Assembly (NCBI GenBank): GCA_049323795.1
Contig: JBMOOH010000049.1
Location: 6,616 to 70,615, forward strand
Origin: JAOADN01 sp049323795
GTDB taxonomy: Bacteria; Pseudomonadota; Alphaproteobacteria; Rhodobacterales; Rhodobacteraceae
Reading direction: 5' to 3'
DNA length: 64,000 bases
Shown: one piece after another, positions 40,066-47,688 of the stretch
Position numbering within the stretch: the stretch's first letter is position 1
How the letters are laid out: each line of letters begins with the position of its first letter
The notes under the pieces: model-generated
The model's database searches: none
What the model saw: the letters and a program-made list of their open reading frames with translations, nothing else
What the model was told of the DNA's origin: nothing
Translations under genes and position numbers: made by a program

Positions 40066-40110
40066 AGGGATGACATGGGACTATATGGGAAGCAAGGGGA
40101 AAATGTGGGG
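40066..40110. promoter_or_regulatory. Candidate MraZ-box array (five boxes, 10-bp period)
   Basis: On the plus strand AGGGA (40066-40070), TGGGA (40076-40080), TGGGA (40086-40090), GGGGA (40096-40100) and TGGGG (40106-40110) repeat with exactly 5-nt spacers. E. coli MraZ binds TGGGN repeats with 5-nt spacing upstream of mraZ. The motif faces against mraZ here, and lies near the expected start of the leader RNA, where bound protein could block the promoter. Confidence 0.65.
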
Positions 40111-40431
40111 GAATGGCATGACATCTGCCCGAGCAGAGGCACGGAAGCAAGCCATGGCGGTAATTATGGCATGGATAAATCACATATATTGTGGAGTCTT
40201 TCGATCTTGCATCAATATCTGGCGTAACTCGATGAGGTCTGGAGGGGACATGCCACGTTCGGACGGTTTCCCACGCAATCCCGGAAAATCCGCCGGGTCA
40301 GGCGTGGACAGCGCCGGCAACGCGGGCGGAAGCCCCGGAATCACGACCGTTCACGCGGTCGAGACGGCCGGTGATTCGGCGTGTTGCGCTGGCTTTCCCG
40401 CGAAATCCCGCACGCGCTGCGCGGCGGCGCG
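40111..40431. other. Intergenic region between mrp and the dcw leader
   Basis: About 320 nt with no gene that I can support. The part at 40140-40240 is AT-rich (ATTATGG, CATATATTG), unlike its surroundings, and is the best place for the dcw promoter reading on the minus strand. A minus-strand TTGATG about 17 nt ahead of an AATATA-like stretch is a possible promoter but too weak to annotate. No terminator was seen after mrp. Confidence 0.45.
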
Positions 40432-41499
40432 TCAGGCCATGCCGCCGGCGACGAGGCGGGCCGCGAGACGTGCATAGGCCTCGGCGATCGGCCCCTCGCC
40501 CGCCGCGATGGGGGTGCCGGCGTCGCCTGCGAGGCGGACGTCGAGGCTGAGGGGGAGCTCGCCGAGGAAGGGCACGCCGATGCGGTCGGCCTCGGCCCGG
40601 ACGCCGCCATGGCCGAAGATGTGCGCCTCGTGCCCGCAACTGGGACAGATATAGGTGGACATGTTCTCGATGAGGCCGAGAACCGGCGTCTTGAGCTTGG
40701 CGAACATGTCGATGGCGCGGCGCGCGTCGAGAAGCGCCACGTCCTGCGGAGTGGAGACGACGAGGGCGCCGGTCAGGTGCGTGCGCTGGCAGAGGGTGAG
40801 CTGCACGTCACCGGTCCCGGGCGGAAGATCGACGACGAGGACGTCGAGTTTGCCCCATTCCACCTGCGTCAGAAGCTGCTGGAGCGCGCCCATCAGCATG
40901 GGCCCGCGCCAGACGACGGCTTCGTTTTCCTTCAGCATGAGGCCGATCGACATCATGGTGACGCCGTGGGCCCTGAGAGGGATGATCGTCTTGCCGTCGG
41001 GCGACTGCGGGCGCTGGCTGACGCCCATCATCCGGGGCTGCGAGGGGCCGTAGATGTCGGCGTCGAGGAGGCCGACGCGGCGGCCCTGGCGGGCGAGCGC
41101 GACGGTGAGGTTCGAGGCGACGGTGGACTTGCCGACCCCGCCCTTGCCCGAGGCCACGGCGAGGATGCGGTCGACGCCGGTGACGCGCTGGGGGCCGGCC
41201 TGCGGTGTCGGGTGGCCGCCGATCTTGAGCGTCGGCGGGGGGGCCTTCTGCGCGGGACCGTGCGCGGTCAGGACGACCGAGACGGGCCCTGCCCCCAGCG
41301 CCTTCAGGTCCGCCTCGGCCTGGTCGCGGACGGGGGCGAGCGCACGGGCGGCTTCGGGGCTTTCGGCCTCGATCACGAAGCGAATCCCGTCGGAACCGAC
41401 CGCGAGCGCGCGGACCAGATCGCGGCTGATGAGCGTTCCGCCACCCGGAACGGCGATGCGGCCGAGGATGGCCTCTACAGTTTCTCTGGTCACGGTCAT
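40432..41499 (-). CDS. mrp: Mrp/NBP35-family iron-sulfur carrier ATPase
   Basis: 355-residue P-loop ATPase of the Mrp/ApbC family, which binds and transfers Fe-S clusters. ATG 41499 gives MTVTRETVEAILGRI, an N-terminal MIP18-like (DUF59) domain. The deviant Walker A is ASGKGGVGKST (117-126). LLDADIYGPSQPRMMG and LVVDLPPGTGDVQLTL are family motifs, and the cluster-binding CxxC is in STYICPSCGHEAHIFG. The gene is on the same strand and upstream of the dcw leader, divergent from the DUF1127 gene. Confidence 0.95.
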   Translation of the reverse strand: MTVTRETVEAILGRIAVPGGGTLISRDLVRALAVGSDGIRFVIEAESPEAARALAPVRDQAEADLKALGAGPVSVVLTAHGPAQKAPPPTLKIGGHPTPQAGPQRVTGVDRILAVASGKGGVGKSTVASNLTVALARQGRRVGLLDADIYGPSQPRMMGVSQRPQSPDGKTIIPLRAHGVTMMSIGLMLKENEAVVWRGPMLMGALQQLLTQVEWGKLDVLVVDLPPGTGDVQLTLCQRTHLTGALVVSTPQDVALLDARRAIDMFAKLKTPVLGLIENMSTYICPSCGHEAHIFGHGGVRAEADRIGVPFLGELPLSLDVRLAGDAGTPIAAGEGPIAEAYARLAARLVAGGMA

Positions 41500-41743
41500 G
41501 TGATTTCCCTTGACGGATTCCCCGCCCGGCGCGGCGTCTGAGGTACGCAACTCAACTTGTGGGCGGCCCGCGGCTAATAAAAGGTCGCCCCTGCTGAAAA
41601 CCTGAGCGAAAATAGGTCAGTAGAAGTCATGCACATTCTGCATGGCAGCATTGTGGGCCGACCCGTTGTGCAGTTGCAGCATTAGCGCCATCTTCTCCTC
41701 AGCGACGCCAGAACGGCGCACATGGGTAAATGAGGCAACTGAA

Positions 41744-41959
41744 ATGGCAAATGTAAATGTTCTCCGTCACGCCGACTCGGGTCTTGTCGGCAAGTTCACC
41801 GCCTACCTCGCCGAATACCGTGCTGCCCGCAAGCGCCACAACGTATATCGCGAGACGCTCGCCGAACTGAACGCGCTGAGCGACCGCGACCTGGCCGACA
41901 TGGGCATGAGCCGGTTCATGCTGGACGAAGTGGCGCGGGAAGCAGCCTACGGCAAGTGA
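41744..41959 (+). CDS. DUF1127 small basic protein, CcaF1-like
   Basis: 71-residue Arg-rich protein with the DUF1127 (YjiS-like) core: AEYRAARKRHNVYRETLAEL followed by SDRDLADMGMSRFML. In Rhodobacter sphaeroides the 71-residue DUF1127 protein CcaF1 is an RNA-binding factor involved in sRNA maturation, and its gene is cotranscribed with the CcsR sRNAs. Here the same arrangement is seen: hairpin RNAs with CCTCCTCCC loops begin 12 nt after the stop. ATG 41744 follows a GAGGCAACTGAA region and fits the family length; an ATG at 41642 does not. Two GCAGCATT direct repeats lie upstream at 41645 and 41676. Confidence 0.88.
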   Translation: MANVNVLRHADSGLVGKFTAYLAEYRAARKRHNVYRETLAELNALSDRDLADMGMSRFMLDEVAREAAYGK

Positions 41960-41970
41960 GTTTCCATCCT

Positions 41971-42048
41971 GGACCCTTCCTCCTCCCTGGGTCCGGGTGA
42001 CTACGGCGGCGGCGCCGACCTCCTCCCTGGTGCCGCCGCCACTTTTGG
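41971..42048 (+). ncRNA. CcsR-like two-hairpin RNA, unit 1
   Basis: Hairpin A: GGACCC (41971-41976) with GGGTCC (41989-41994), loop carrying CCTCCTCCC at 41979. Hairpin B: a 12-bp stem with one G-U pair, 42005-42016 with 42029-42040, loop carrying CCTCCTCCC at 42019. An ACTTTTGG tail follows. Two hairpins with this loop are the hallmark of the CcsR / cuckoo RNA family. The anti-Shine-Dalgarno-like loop may mimic or mask ribosome sites or titrate proteins. Confidence 0.8.
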
Positions 42049-42081
42049 ATACCCCGCCGCACGGCGGGGAACGTGACGCGA

Positions 42082-42160
42082 GGCCCCTTCCTCCTCCCTC
42101 GGGGCCAGCGTGGTGAAGACGGCGGCGCCCTTCCTCCTCCCTCGGGCTGCCGCGGTCTTC
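42082..42160 (+). ncRNA. CcsR-like two-hairpin RNA, unit 2
   Basis: Hairpin A: GGCCCC (42082-42087) with GGGGCC (42101-42106), loop CCTCCTCCC at 42090. Hairpin B: 42115-42130 with 42144-42160, a long stem with one bulge and one mismatch, loop CCTCCTCCC at 42133. Stem sequences differ from units 1 and 3 while the loops are identical, which shows selection on structure and loop. A separate small hairpin (CCCCGCC/GGCGGGG, 42052-42069) lies between units 1 and 2. Confidence 0.8.
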
Positions 42161-42176
42161 ACGGCAACAGCGCCCG

Positions 42177-42256
42177 CGCCCCCCCTCCTCCCTCGGGGCG
42201 CCGGTTGCGACCGACGGCGGCGCGGGTCCTCCCCCTGCGCCGCCGTTTCCGTTTGA
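42177..42256 (+). ncRNA. CcsR-like two-hairpin RNA, unit 3 (second loop degenerate)
   Basis: Hairpin A: CGCCCC (42177-42182) with GGGGCG (42195-42200), loop CCTCCTCCC at 42184. Hairpin B: a perfect 10-bp stem 42214-42223 with 42237-42246; its loop reads GGGTCCTCCCCCT, a variant of the motif. This last hairpin is followed by TTCCGTTTG and doubles as the end of the transcript. Confidence 0.75.
42214..42256 (+). terminator. Terminator of the DUF1127/hairpin-RNA transcript
   Basis: ACGGCGGCGC (42214-42223) pairs with GCGCCGCCGT (42237-42246), followed by the T-rich TTCCGTTTG. It is the last stem in the array and should end the whole unit. Confidence 0.7.
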
Positions 42257-42396
42257 CCTTCGTGAATCAGTGCCGAGACACCGGATCCCGGGAACGCGAT
42301 TGTCGCCGGCGGCGAGAGGATGCGGGGTCGATGGAATTCCGCCGCCGTCGGCTGCCGAGCGGGGCGGACCTGATCCGGGCGCGGCCCGGCCGAGGG

Positions 42397-44823
42397 TCAG
42401 AACGGGATGTCACCGGCGAGATCTTCGGCCACGACATAGCCCGCGAGGACGTGCTTTTCGCCGGCCCTGTCGAACGCGACGGCGAGCTTGTCGCCTTCGA
42501 GCGCGGTGACGGTGCCGTAGCCGAACTTCCTGTGGAACACGCGGTCGCCTTCGGTGAAGGCAGTGACGGCGTCGAGGTCGATGACGACGTGCCGTGCCTC
42601 GCGCGGCTGCGAGATCGGGCGCCGGGAGGAGCGTTCCTGCATCCGCTTCCAGCCTGGGGAGTTGTAGACGTCAGCCCTGGTGGCGCGGTCCTCGATGGAG
42701 GAGCCGCCGGAGGAACCGCCGTGGCCCCTTGCGCCGAAGCCGCCACCGGACCCGCCCCCGACGCCGCCCCCGACGCTCATGCCGGCCGCGCCGAAGCCGC
42801 CGCCGTAGAGGCCGGGAGGCGTCAGTACCTCGACGTGTTCGGCGGGGAGTTCGTCGATGAAGCGCGAGGGAAGCGCGGATTGCCACTGGCCGTAGACGCG
42901 GCGGTTGCCGGCGAAGCCGATGGTGCAGAGCCGTTCCGCACGGGTGATGCCGACATAGGCGAGGCGGCGTTCCTCTTCGAGGCCGGCGAGGCCCGACTCG
43001 TCCATGCTGCGCTGGCTGGGGAAGAGGCCGTCCTCCCACCCTGGCAGGAACACGACGGGGAATTCGAGGCCCTTGGCGGCGTGAAGGGTCATGATCGTGA
43101 CCTTCTCGGCCGCGTCCTCGGCGTCGTTGTCCATGATGAGGCTGACGTGCTCGAGGAAGCCCTGCAGGTTGTCGAAGGATTCCAGTGCCTTGACGAGTTC
43201 CTTGAGGTTGTCGAGCCGCCCCGGCGCCTCGGGCGTCTTGTCGTTCTGCCACATCCCGGTATAGCCGGATTCGTCCAGGATCGTCTCGGCCAGGCGGATG
43301 TGGTCGTAGTCGGGAACGAGCGTGACCCTGTGCCAGCGGTCGATCCCTTCGACGAACGTTCTGAGCGCCCCCGCCCCCTTGCCGGTGATGCGGCCCGTGG
43401 CGAGGGCCACGCGGGCGGCGTCGAGGTAGGAGGACTGGTTTTCGCGCGCCATGCGGGCGATGTCGGTCTGCGCTTTCTCCCCCAGGCCCCGTTTCGGCAG
43501 GTTCACCACCCGCTCGAAGGCGAGATCGTCGTCGGGTGACACGGCGAGGCGGAAATAGGCCATCGCGTCGCGGATTTCCTGGCGCTCGTAGAAGCGCGGG
43601 CCGCCGATGACTCGGTAGGGAAGGCCGATGGTCAGGAACCGGTCCTCGAAGGCGCGCATCTGGTGGGAGGCGCGGACGAGGATCGCCTGGCCGTTCAGGT
43701 CCACCGGGTCCATGCCACGGGTGCCGCGCTGGATCGCCTCGACCTCCTCGCCGATCCAGCGCGCCTCTTCCTCGCCGTCCCAGTGGCCGATGAGGCGGAC
43801 CTTCTCGCCGTCGTCGCCTTCGGTCCAGAGCGTCTTGCCGAGACGACCCTTGTTCGAGGCGATCAGGCCGCTCGCGGCGGCGAGGATGTGGCCGGTCGAG
43901 CGGTAGTTCTGTTCGAGCCGGATGACCTTCGCCCCGGGAAAATCCTTCTCGAACCGCAGGATGTTGCCCACCTCGGCCCCGCGCCAGCCGTAGATCGACT
44001 GGTCGTCGTCGCCCACGCAGCAGATGTTGTGGTGGGCCTGCGCGAGGAGCCGGAGCCAGAGATACTGGGCGACGTTGGTGTCCTGGTATTCGTCCACCAG
44101 GATGTAGCGGAACCACCGCTGGTACTGGTCGAGCACGTCCGGGTGGCCGCGGAAGATCGTCAGGCAGTGGAGGAGCAGGTCGCCGAAGTCGGTGGCGTTG
44201 AGCGTCTTCAGGCGGTCCTGATAGGCGGCGTAAAGCTCGGTGCCGCGGAAGTTGAAGGCGGTGGCGTCGGACTGCGGCACCTTGTCGGGGGTCAGCGCGC
44301 GGTTCTTCCAGCCGTCGATGAGGCCCGCCAGCATCCGGGCGGGCCAGCGCTTTTCGTCGATGTTCTCGGCGAGGATGAGCTGTTTCAGAAGCCGGATCTG
44401 GTCGTCGGTGTCGAGGATGGTGAAGTTCGACTTGAGGCCGACGAGTTCCGCGTGGCGGCGGAGGAGCTTGACCGAGACCGAGTGGAAGGTCCCCATCCAC
44501 GGCATCCCCTCGGCCGCCTGCCCGATCAGCCGCCCGATCCGGTCCCTCATCTCGCGCGCGGCCTTGTTGGTGAAGGTGACGGCGAGGATTTCGTTCGGGC
44601 GCGCGCGGCCCGTGACGAGCAGATGCGCGATGCGGGCGGTGAGCGCCTTGGTCTTGCCGGTTCCTGCGCCCGCGAGCATGAGGACCGGGCCGTCGAGCGA
44701 GTCCACCGCCTCGCGCTGGGCGGGGTTCAGGTCGGCCAGATAGGGCGCGCCCCGGGCCGCGGCGGCACGCTGCGACAGCGGTGCGTCGCCGGAAATGATC
44801 CTGGTGTCGTCGGGGGGGGCCAT
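42397..44823 (-). CDS. uvrD: ATP-dependent DNA helicase UvrD/PcrA
   Basis: Superfamily 1A 3'-5' helicase acting in nucleotide excision and mismatch repair. It has 808 residues from ATG 44823 (MAPPDDTRIIS). Walker A is AGAGTGKT (51-58). Other helicase motifs are VDEYQDTN, GDDDQSIYGWRGA, RLEQNYRST, TLHAAKGLEFPVVFLPG and AYVGITRAER. A Gly/Ser-rich linker of about 40 residues precedes the C-terminal Tudor-like domain (RVFHRKFGYGTVTALEGDKLAVAFD). A perfect LexA box lies 42 nt upstream, so SOS induction is expected. The gene ends near the hairpin RNA locus, converging on it. Confidence 0.96.
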   Translation of the reverse strand: MAPPDDTRIISGDAPLSQRAAAARGAPYLADLNPAQREAVDSLDGPVLMLAGAGTGKTKALTARIAHLLVTGRARPNEILAVTFTNKAAREMRDRIGRLIGQAAEGMPWMGTFHSVSVKLLRRHAELVGLKSNFTILDTDDQIRLLKQLILAENIDEKRWPARMLAGLIDGWKNRALTPDKVPQSDATAFNFRGTELYAAYQDRLKTLNATDFGDLLLHCLTIFRGHPDVLDQYQRWFRYILVDEYQDTNVAQYLWLRLLAQAHHNICCVGDDDQSIYGWRGAEVGNILRFEKDFPGAKVIRLEQNYRSTGHILAAASGLIASNKGRLGKTLWTEGDDGEKVRLIGHWDGEEEARWIGEEVEAIQRGTRGMDPVDLNGQAILVRASHQMRAFEDRFLTIGLPYRVIGGPRFYERQEIRDAMAYFRLAVSPDDDLAFERVVNLPKRGLGEKAQTDIARMARENQSSYLDAARVALATGRITGKGAGALRTFVEGIDRWHRVTLVPDYDHIRLAETILDESGYTGMWQNDKTPEAPGRLDNLKELVKALESFDNLQGFLEHVSLIMDNDAEDAAEKVTIMTLHAAKGLEFPVVFLPGWEDGLFPSQRSMDESGLAGLEEERRLAYVGITRAERLCTIGFAGNRRVYGQWQSALPSRFIDELPAEHVEVLTPPGLYGGGFGAAGMSVGGGVGGGSGGGFGARGHGGSSGGSSIEDRATRADVYNSPGWKRMQERSSRRPISQPREARHVVIDLDAVTAFTEGDRVFHRKFGYGTVTALEGDKLAVAFDRAGEKHVLAGYVVAEDLAGDIPF

Positions 44824-44864
44824 CCTGGAAGGATAGAACGACTCGCGGCGGCGGAAAAGGGTCT

Positions 44865-44879
44865 GTTCGATGATTGTTC
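44865..44879. promoter_or_regulatory. LexA (SOS) box between uvrD and a secreted-protein gene
   Basis: GTTC-GATGATT-GTTC, an exact match to the alphaproteobacterial LexA site GTTC-N7-GTTC. It lies 42 nt before the uvrD start and 100 nt before the divergent gene at 44979. Confidence 0.75.
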
Positions 44880-44978
44880 CCGGCCGGCTCGCCGGCATGT
44901 GACTGCGCGGCGGAGGACTCGCACGGACAGGGCGTGTACGGTGGGCCTCTACGGTGCGAGAGAAGGAGTTTTCCCCGA

Positions 44979-45539
44979 ATGCCAAAGCCCGCAGTTCCCG
45001 CCGCCTTTGCCCTGGTGCTTGCCATGACCGCCGCCATCCCCGCCTTTGCCCATGAATTCAATCTCTTGCTGCTCGCACCCGCAGGCGCGACCGAGGCCGA
45101 GATGCAGGACATGCGCTCGGCCTTCCTCATCGCCTCGCGCGAGCGGGACGGTCACGCGGACGAGACCTCGGAAGGCCATCTCGGCGGGATCGACGTCCAG
45201 ATGGAACTGGCCCGGCTGGATCAGGCCGGGGGCGACCCGGCGACCGCCTTCGTCCTTGCGCCCTTCGCGCCGGCCGATGATCCGGCGGTCGCGGCGCTTG
45301 CGGCTCCGGGGAATGCCGTCGTGGTCGGGACCGATACGCTGGACATCGTTCCCGAGAGCGTGCTCGGGGCGGCCGGCGGAACGGCCGCCTTTGCCGATCG
45401 CTTCATGGCCGAGACAGGCCGTTCACCGGGCCCCGGAGCCATCGCGACCTACAGGGCGGCCCGCGCCGTCGACCTCGCGGTCCGTCCGCTTGGCTCGGTC
45501 GATGACCGGGGCGCCCTGCGGCGCGGGCTGCGGCGCTGA
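44979..45539 (+). CDS. Secreted protein resembling a type I periplasmic binding fragment
   Basis: 186-residue exported protein. The signal peptide is residues 1 to about 24 (ending IPAFA). ATG 44979 has an AGAAGGAG site 11 nt upstream. The mature part (HEFNLLLLAPAGATEAEMQDMRSAF) and the end (FMAETGRSPGPGAIATYRAARAVDLAV ... DDRGALRRGL) recall the first strands and last helices of Leu/Ile/Val-type substrate-binding proteins, but it is half their length and lacks most of the ligand domain. The match is by eye only. It shares the LexA-box intergenic region with uvrD, so it may be damage-regulated. Confidence 0.65.
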   Translation: MPKPAVPAAFALVLAMTAAIPAFAHEFNLLLLAPAGATEAEMQDMRSAFLIASRERDGHADETSEGHLGGIDVQMELARLDQAGGDPATAFVLAPFAPADDPAVAALAAPGNAVVVGTDTLDIVPESVLGAAGGTAAFADRFMAETGRSPGPGAIATYRAARAVDLAVRPLGSVDDRGALRRGLRR

Positions 45540-45591
45540 CCGGCTCGGGCGGCCACGGTCCCCGGCCGGTTTGCGGTTTTCCCGGTCGTCG

Positions 45592-45607
45592 CTAAACCTC
45601 CCTTAAC
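45592..45607 (+). promoter_or_regulatory. Candidate CtrA site upstream of the GGDEF gene
   Basis: CTAA-ACCTCCC-TTAAC matches the CtrA pattern (T/C)TAA-N7-TTAAC in full. It lies 49 nt ahead of the start of the diguanylate cyclase gene. CtrA is present in Rhodobacterales and controls motility and c-di-GMP genes there. Confidence 0.45.
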
Positions 45608-45655
45608 GCTGCACATGCATCCTGGCTGACGGCGCCGCCCGGCGCGGAGGGAGCG

Positions 45656-47431
45656 ATGCATCCGGATGCGACGACGAAATGGCACGAGGCGCGTGCCTGG
45701 GTGAGACAGTTTCTTGTCCTCGCGGCAGGTGTGCTCGTGATGGTCGCCCTCGTCCTGCTGGCGCCCGACCTCATCGCGCGGCAGGCGGTCAAGTCCATCG
45801 CGCTCGATCAGGGGAACGCGCTGCAGTCGCAGATCATGGAAGCGATCGGAGGCGAGGCCGGTGCCCCGCTGACCCGCCGGCTGGCCTCGGCGGACGGGGA
45901 GTATCTGGCGACGGTGGCGCGCGCCGCAGGCGTATCGCGGCTTGCGATCCTTTCGTCGGACGGACGCGCGCTTTGGGGCTTCGGGTCCGACGGATCCCGG
46001 CAACCGATCAGGTCGTGGGAATCCCGCGACATCCTCGTCCGCGCCGCGAAGAGCCGACTGGCCTCGGCGGAACTGGCCGACGGCGAGGCGGGCGCGGATA
46101 CGGATCTCCGGGTGGTGCGGACCGTGGTGCCGGTCCTGGAAGACGGGCGCATCGCCGCGGCGGTGTTCGCCGAACGCGATGTGACCGCCCTCTGGCAAGG
46201 GTTCAGCAACAGCGTCCGCGACGTTCTCGTGGCCGTATCGGCCGGGGGCCTCCTGCTGATCGCCGCCCTCTCGGTGCTCACCCTGCGGGACGGACGCAAC
46301 CGGTTCATGGAACTGCGCAACCGCGCCGACCACGAACGGCGGATGCTCGATGACCAGATGCGCCTCGCGCGCGAGGTGCGCCTTCTCGGCGAGCTGAACG
46401 AATGGCTCCAGTCCAGCCGCTCGCTCGAGGAACTCTTCGGGATGGTCACGGAATTCATGGGCCACCTCCTGCCCGGATCCGAAGGCAGCCTCTATGTCTA
46501 TTCCAATTCGCGCGACGCGCTCGATGGCTGCACGAGCTGGAACGGCGCGGTCCACCGGTCCCATATCCATCCCGAGGAATGCTGGGGGCTGCGGCGGGGC
46601 CGGGCCTATGCCTTCGGGCAGGGCGGAGTGGAGTTCGCCTGCACCCATTCGCAGCCCCATGACGGACGACCGTACGTGTGCTTTCCCATCCTCGCCCACG
46701 GCGAGACGATCGGGCTGCTTCATGTCCGCGCTCGGGACGGGACGGACAGCGAGTCGTTCTTCGGCATGCGCCGGCTCGCGCAGATGTCGGCCGAGCAGAT
46801 CAGCCTCGCCATCGCCAACGTGCGGATGCGCGACCAGCTTCAGGACCAGTCCGTGCGTGACCCGCTGACCGGGCTCTACAACCGGCGTCATCTGACGGAC
46901 GCGCTTCGCCGCATGCTGGCGCGGGCGCAGGTGACGGGGCGCGCGCTCAGCGTGCTGTCGATCGACGTGGACCACTTCAAGAAGTTCAATGACAACCATG
47001 GCCACGATGCCGGCGACATCGTGCTCCGCTCGGTCGGCGCGCTGCTCGACCGGCAGTGCGACGGCGACCAGATCGCATGCCGCCTGGGCGGCGAGGAATT
47101 CATGCTGCTGCTGCCCGACACGACGGTCGACCGCGCGCTCCAGGCGGCCGAATCGGTTCGTCTCGCGGCGGAAACGGTGACGGTCCGGTACGGCGAGAAG
47201 ACCCTCCCGCGCATCACCGTCTCGATCGGTGTCGCCATCGCCCCCGTGCACGGGACGACGGCCCAGGACATCATGCGGGTGGCCGACGACTGCCTCTACA
47301 CGGCAAAGGCGCGCGGCCGCAACCAGGTCGTGCTCGCCCTCCTTCCCGGCGAGACCGAGGACTTCCACATCCCCTCGGACCGCGTCCCCACCACCGACGG
47401 ACGGCCAGGCGGCGCGATGGCCGCGGAATGA
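45656..47431 (+). CDS. Membrane-bound GAF-GGDEF diguanylate cyclase
   Basis: 591-residue enzyme predicted to make cyclic di-GMP from two GTP. An N-terminal helix (residues about 18-37) and a second helix (about 187-208) bracket a periplasmic sensor domain of about 150 residues. A coiled segment (FMELRNRADHERRMLDDQMRLA) leads to a GAF-like domain with several Cys and His (CTSWNG, HIHPEECWGLRRG), which could bind a metal or cofactor. The catalytic domain has VDHFKKFNDNHGHDAGD and the active-site loop GGEEF near residues 479-483. No RxxD inhibitory site is found at the usual spacing, so product inhibition may be absent. ATG 45656 follows GGAGGGAG. Confidence 0.92.
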   Translation: MHPDATTKWHEARAWVRQFLVLAAGVLVMVALVLLAPDLIARQAVKSIALDQGNALQSQIMEAIGGEAGAPLTRRLASADGEYLATVARAAGVSRLAILSSDGRALWGFGSDGSRQPIRSWESRDILVRAAKSRLASAELADGEAGADTDLRVVRTVVPVLEDGRIAAAVFAERDVTALWQGFSNSVRDVLVAVSAGGLLLIAALSVLTLRDGRNRFMELRNRADHERRMLDDQMRLAREVRLLGELNEWLQSSRSLEELFGMVTEFMGHLLPGSEGSLYVYSNSRDALDGCTSWNGAVHRSHIHPEECWGLRRGRAYAFGQGGVEFACTHSQPHDGRPYVCFPILAHGETIGLLHVRARDGTDSESFFGMRRLAQMSAEQISLAIANVRMRDQLQDQSVRDPLTGLYNRRHLTDALRRMLARAQVTGRALSVLSIDVDHFKKFNDNHGHDAGDIVLRSVGALLDRQCDGDQIACRLGGEEFMLLLPDTTVDRALQAAESVRLAAETVTVRYGEKTLPRITVSIGVAIAPVHGTTAQDIMRVADDCLYTAKARGRNQVVLALLPGETEDFHIPSDRVPTTDGRPGGAMAAE

Positions 47432-47688
47432 ACGCTGCACGCCGCCCGCGATCGTCGGGCTGCACCGGCCCGTGCCCCCCGCACCCCGCCCGGACCTGAA
47501 CCATCGGCGCCTGTCGGCGGTCGCGTCGGCGTCCCTTTCCGCAGCGGCCGGCACGGCCCGATGCGTCGATCCCGTTGCCGGAAGCAAGGTGCACGGATGC
47601 CGCAATTCCCTGCAGACCCGCCGCGGCGGGTACTTGCGCCGCACCGCAGCGACCTTAGAGTGTCGCCCGCACCAACCGGGGAACGCTC

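Noticed and set aside
39654..40142. Minus-strand open frame over the mraZ leader (MPLLGQMSCHSPTFSP)
   Set aside because: It overlaps the strong terminator and mraZ in another frame, with no conserved features; a non-coding leader explains the region better.
47060..47100. RxxD inhibitory site in the GGDEF protein
   Set aside because: Counting back from GGEEF, the residues at the normal position are not R-x-x-D; nearby Arg and Asp do not have the right spacing.
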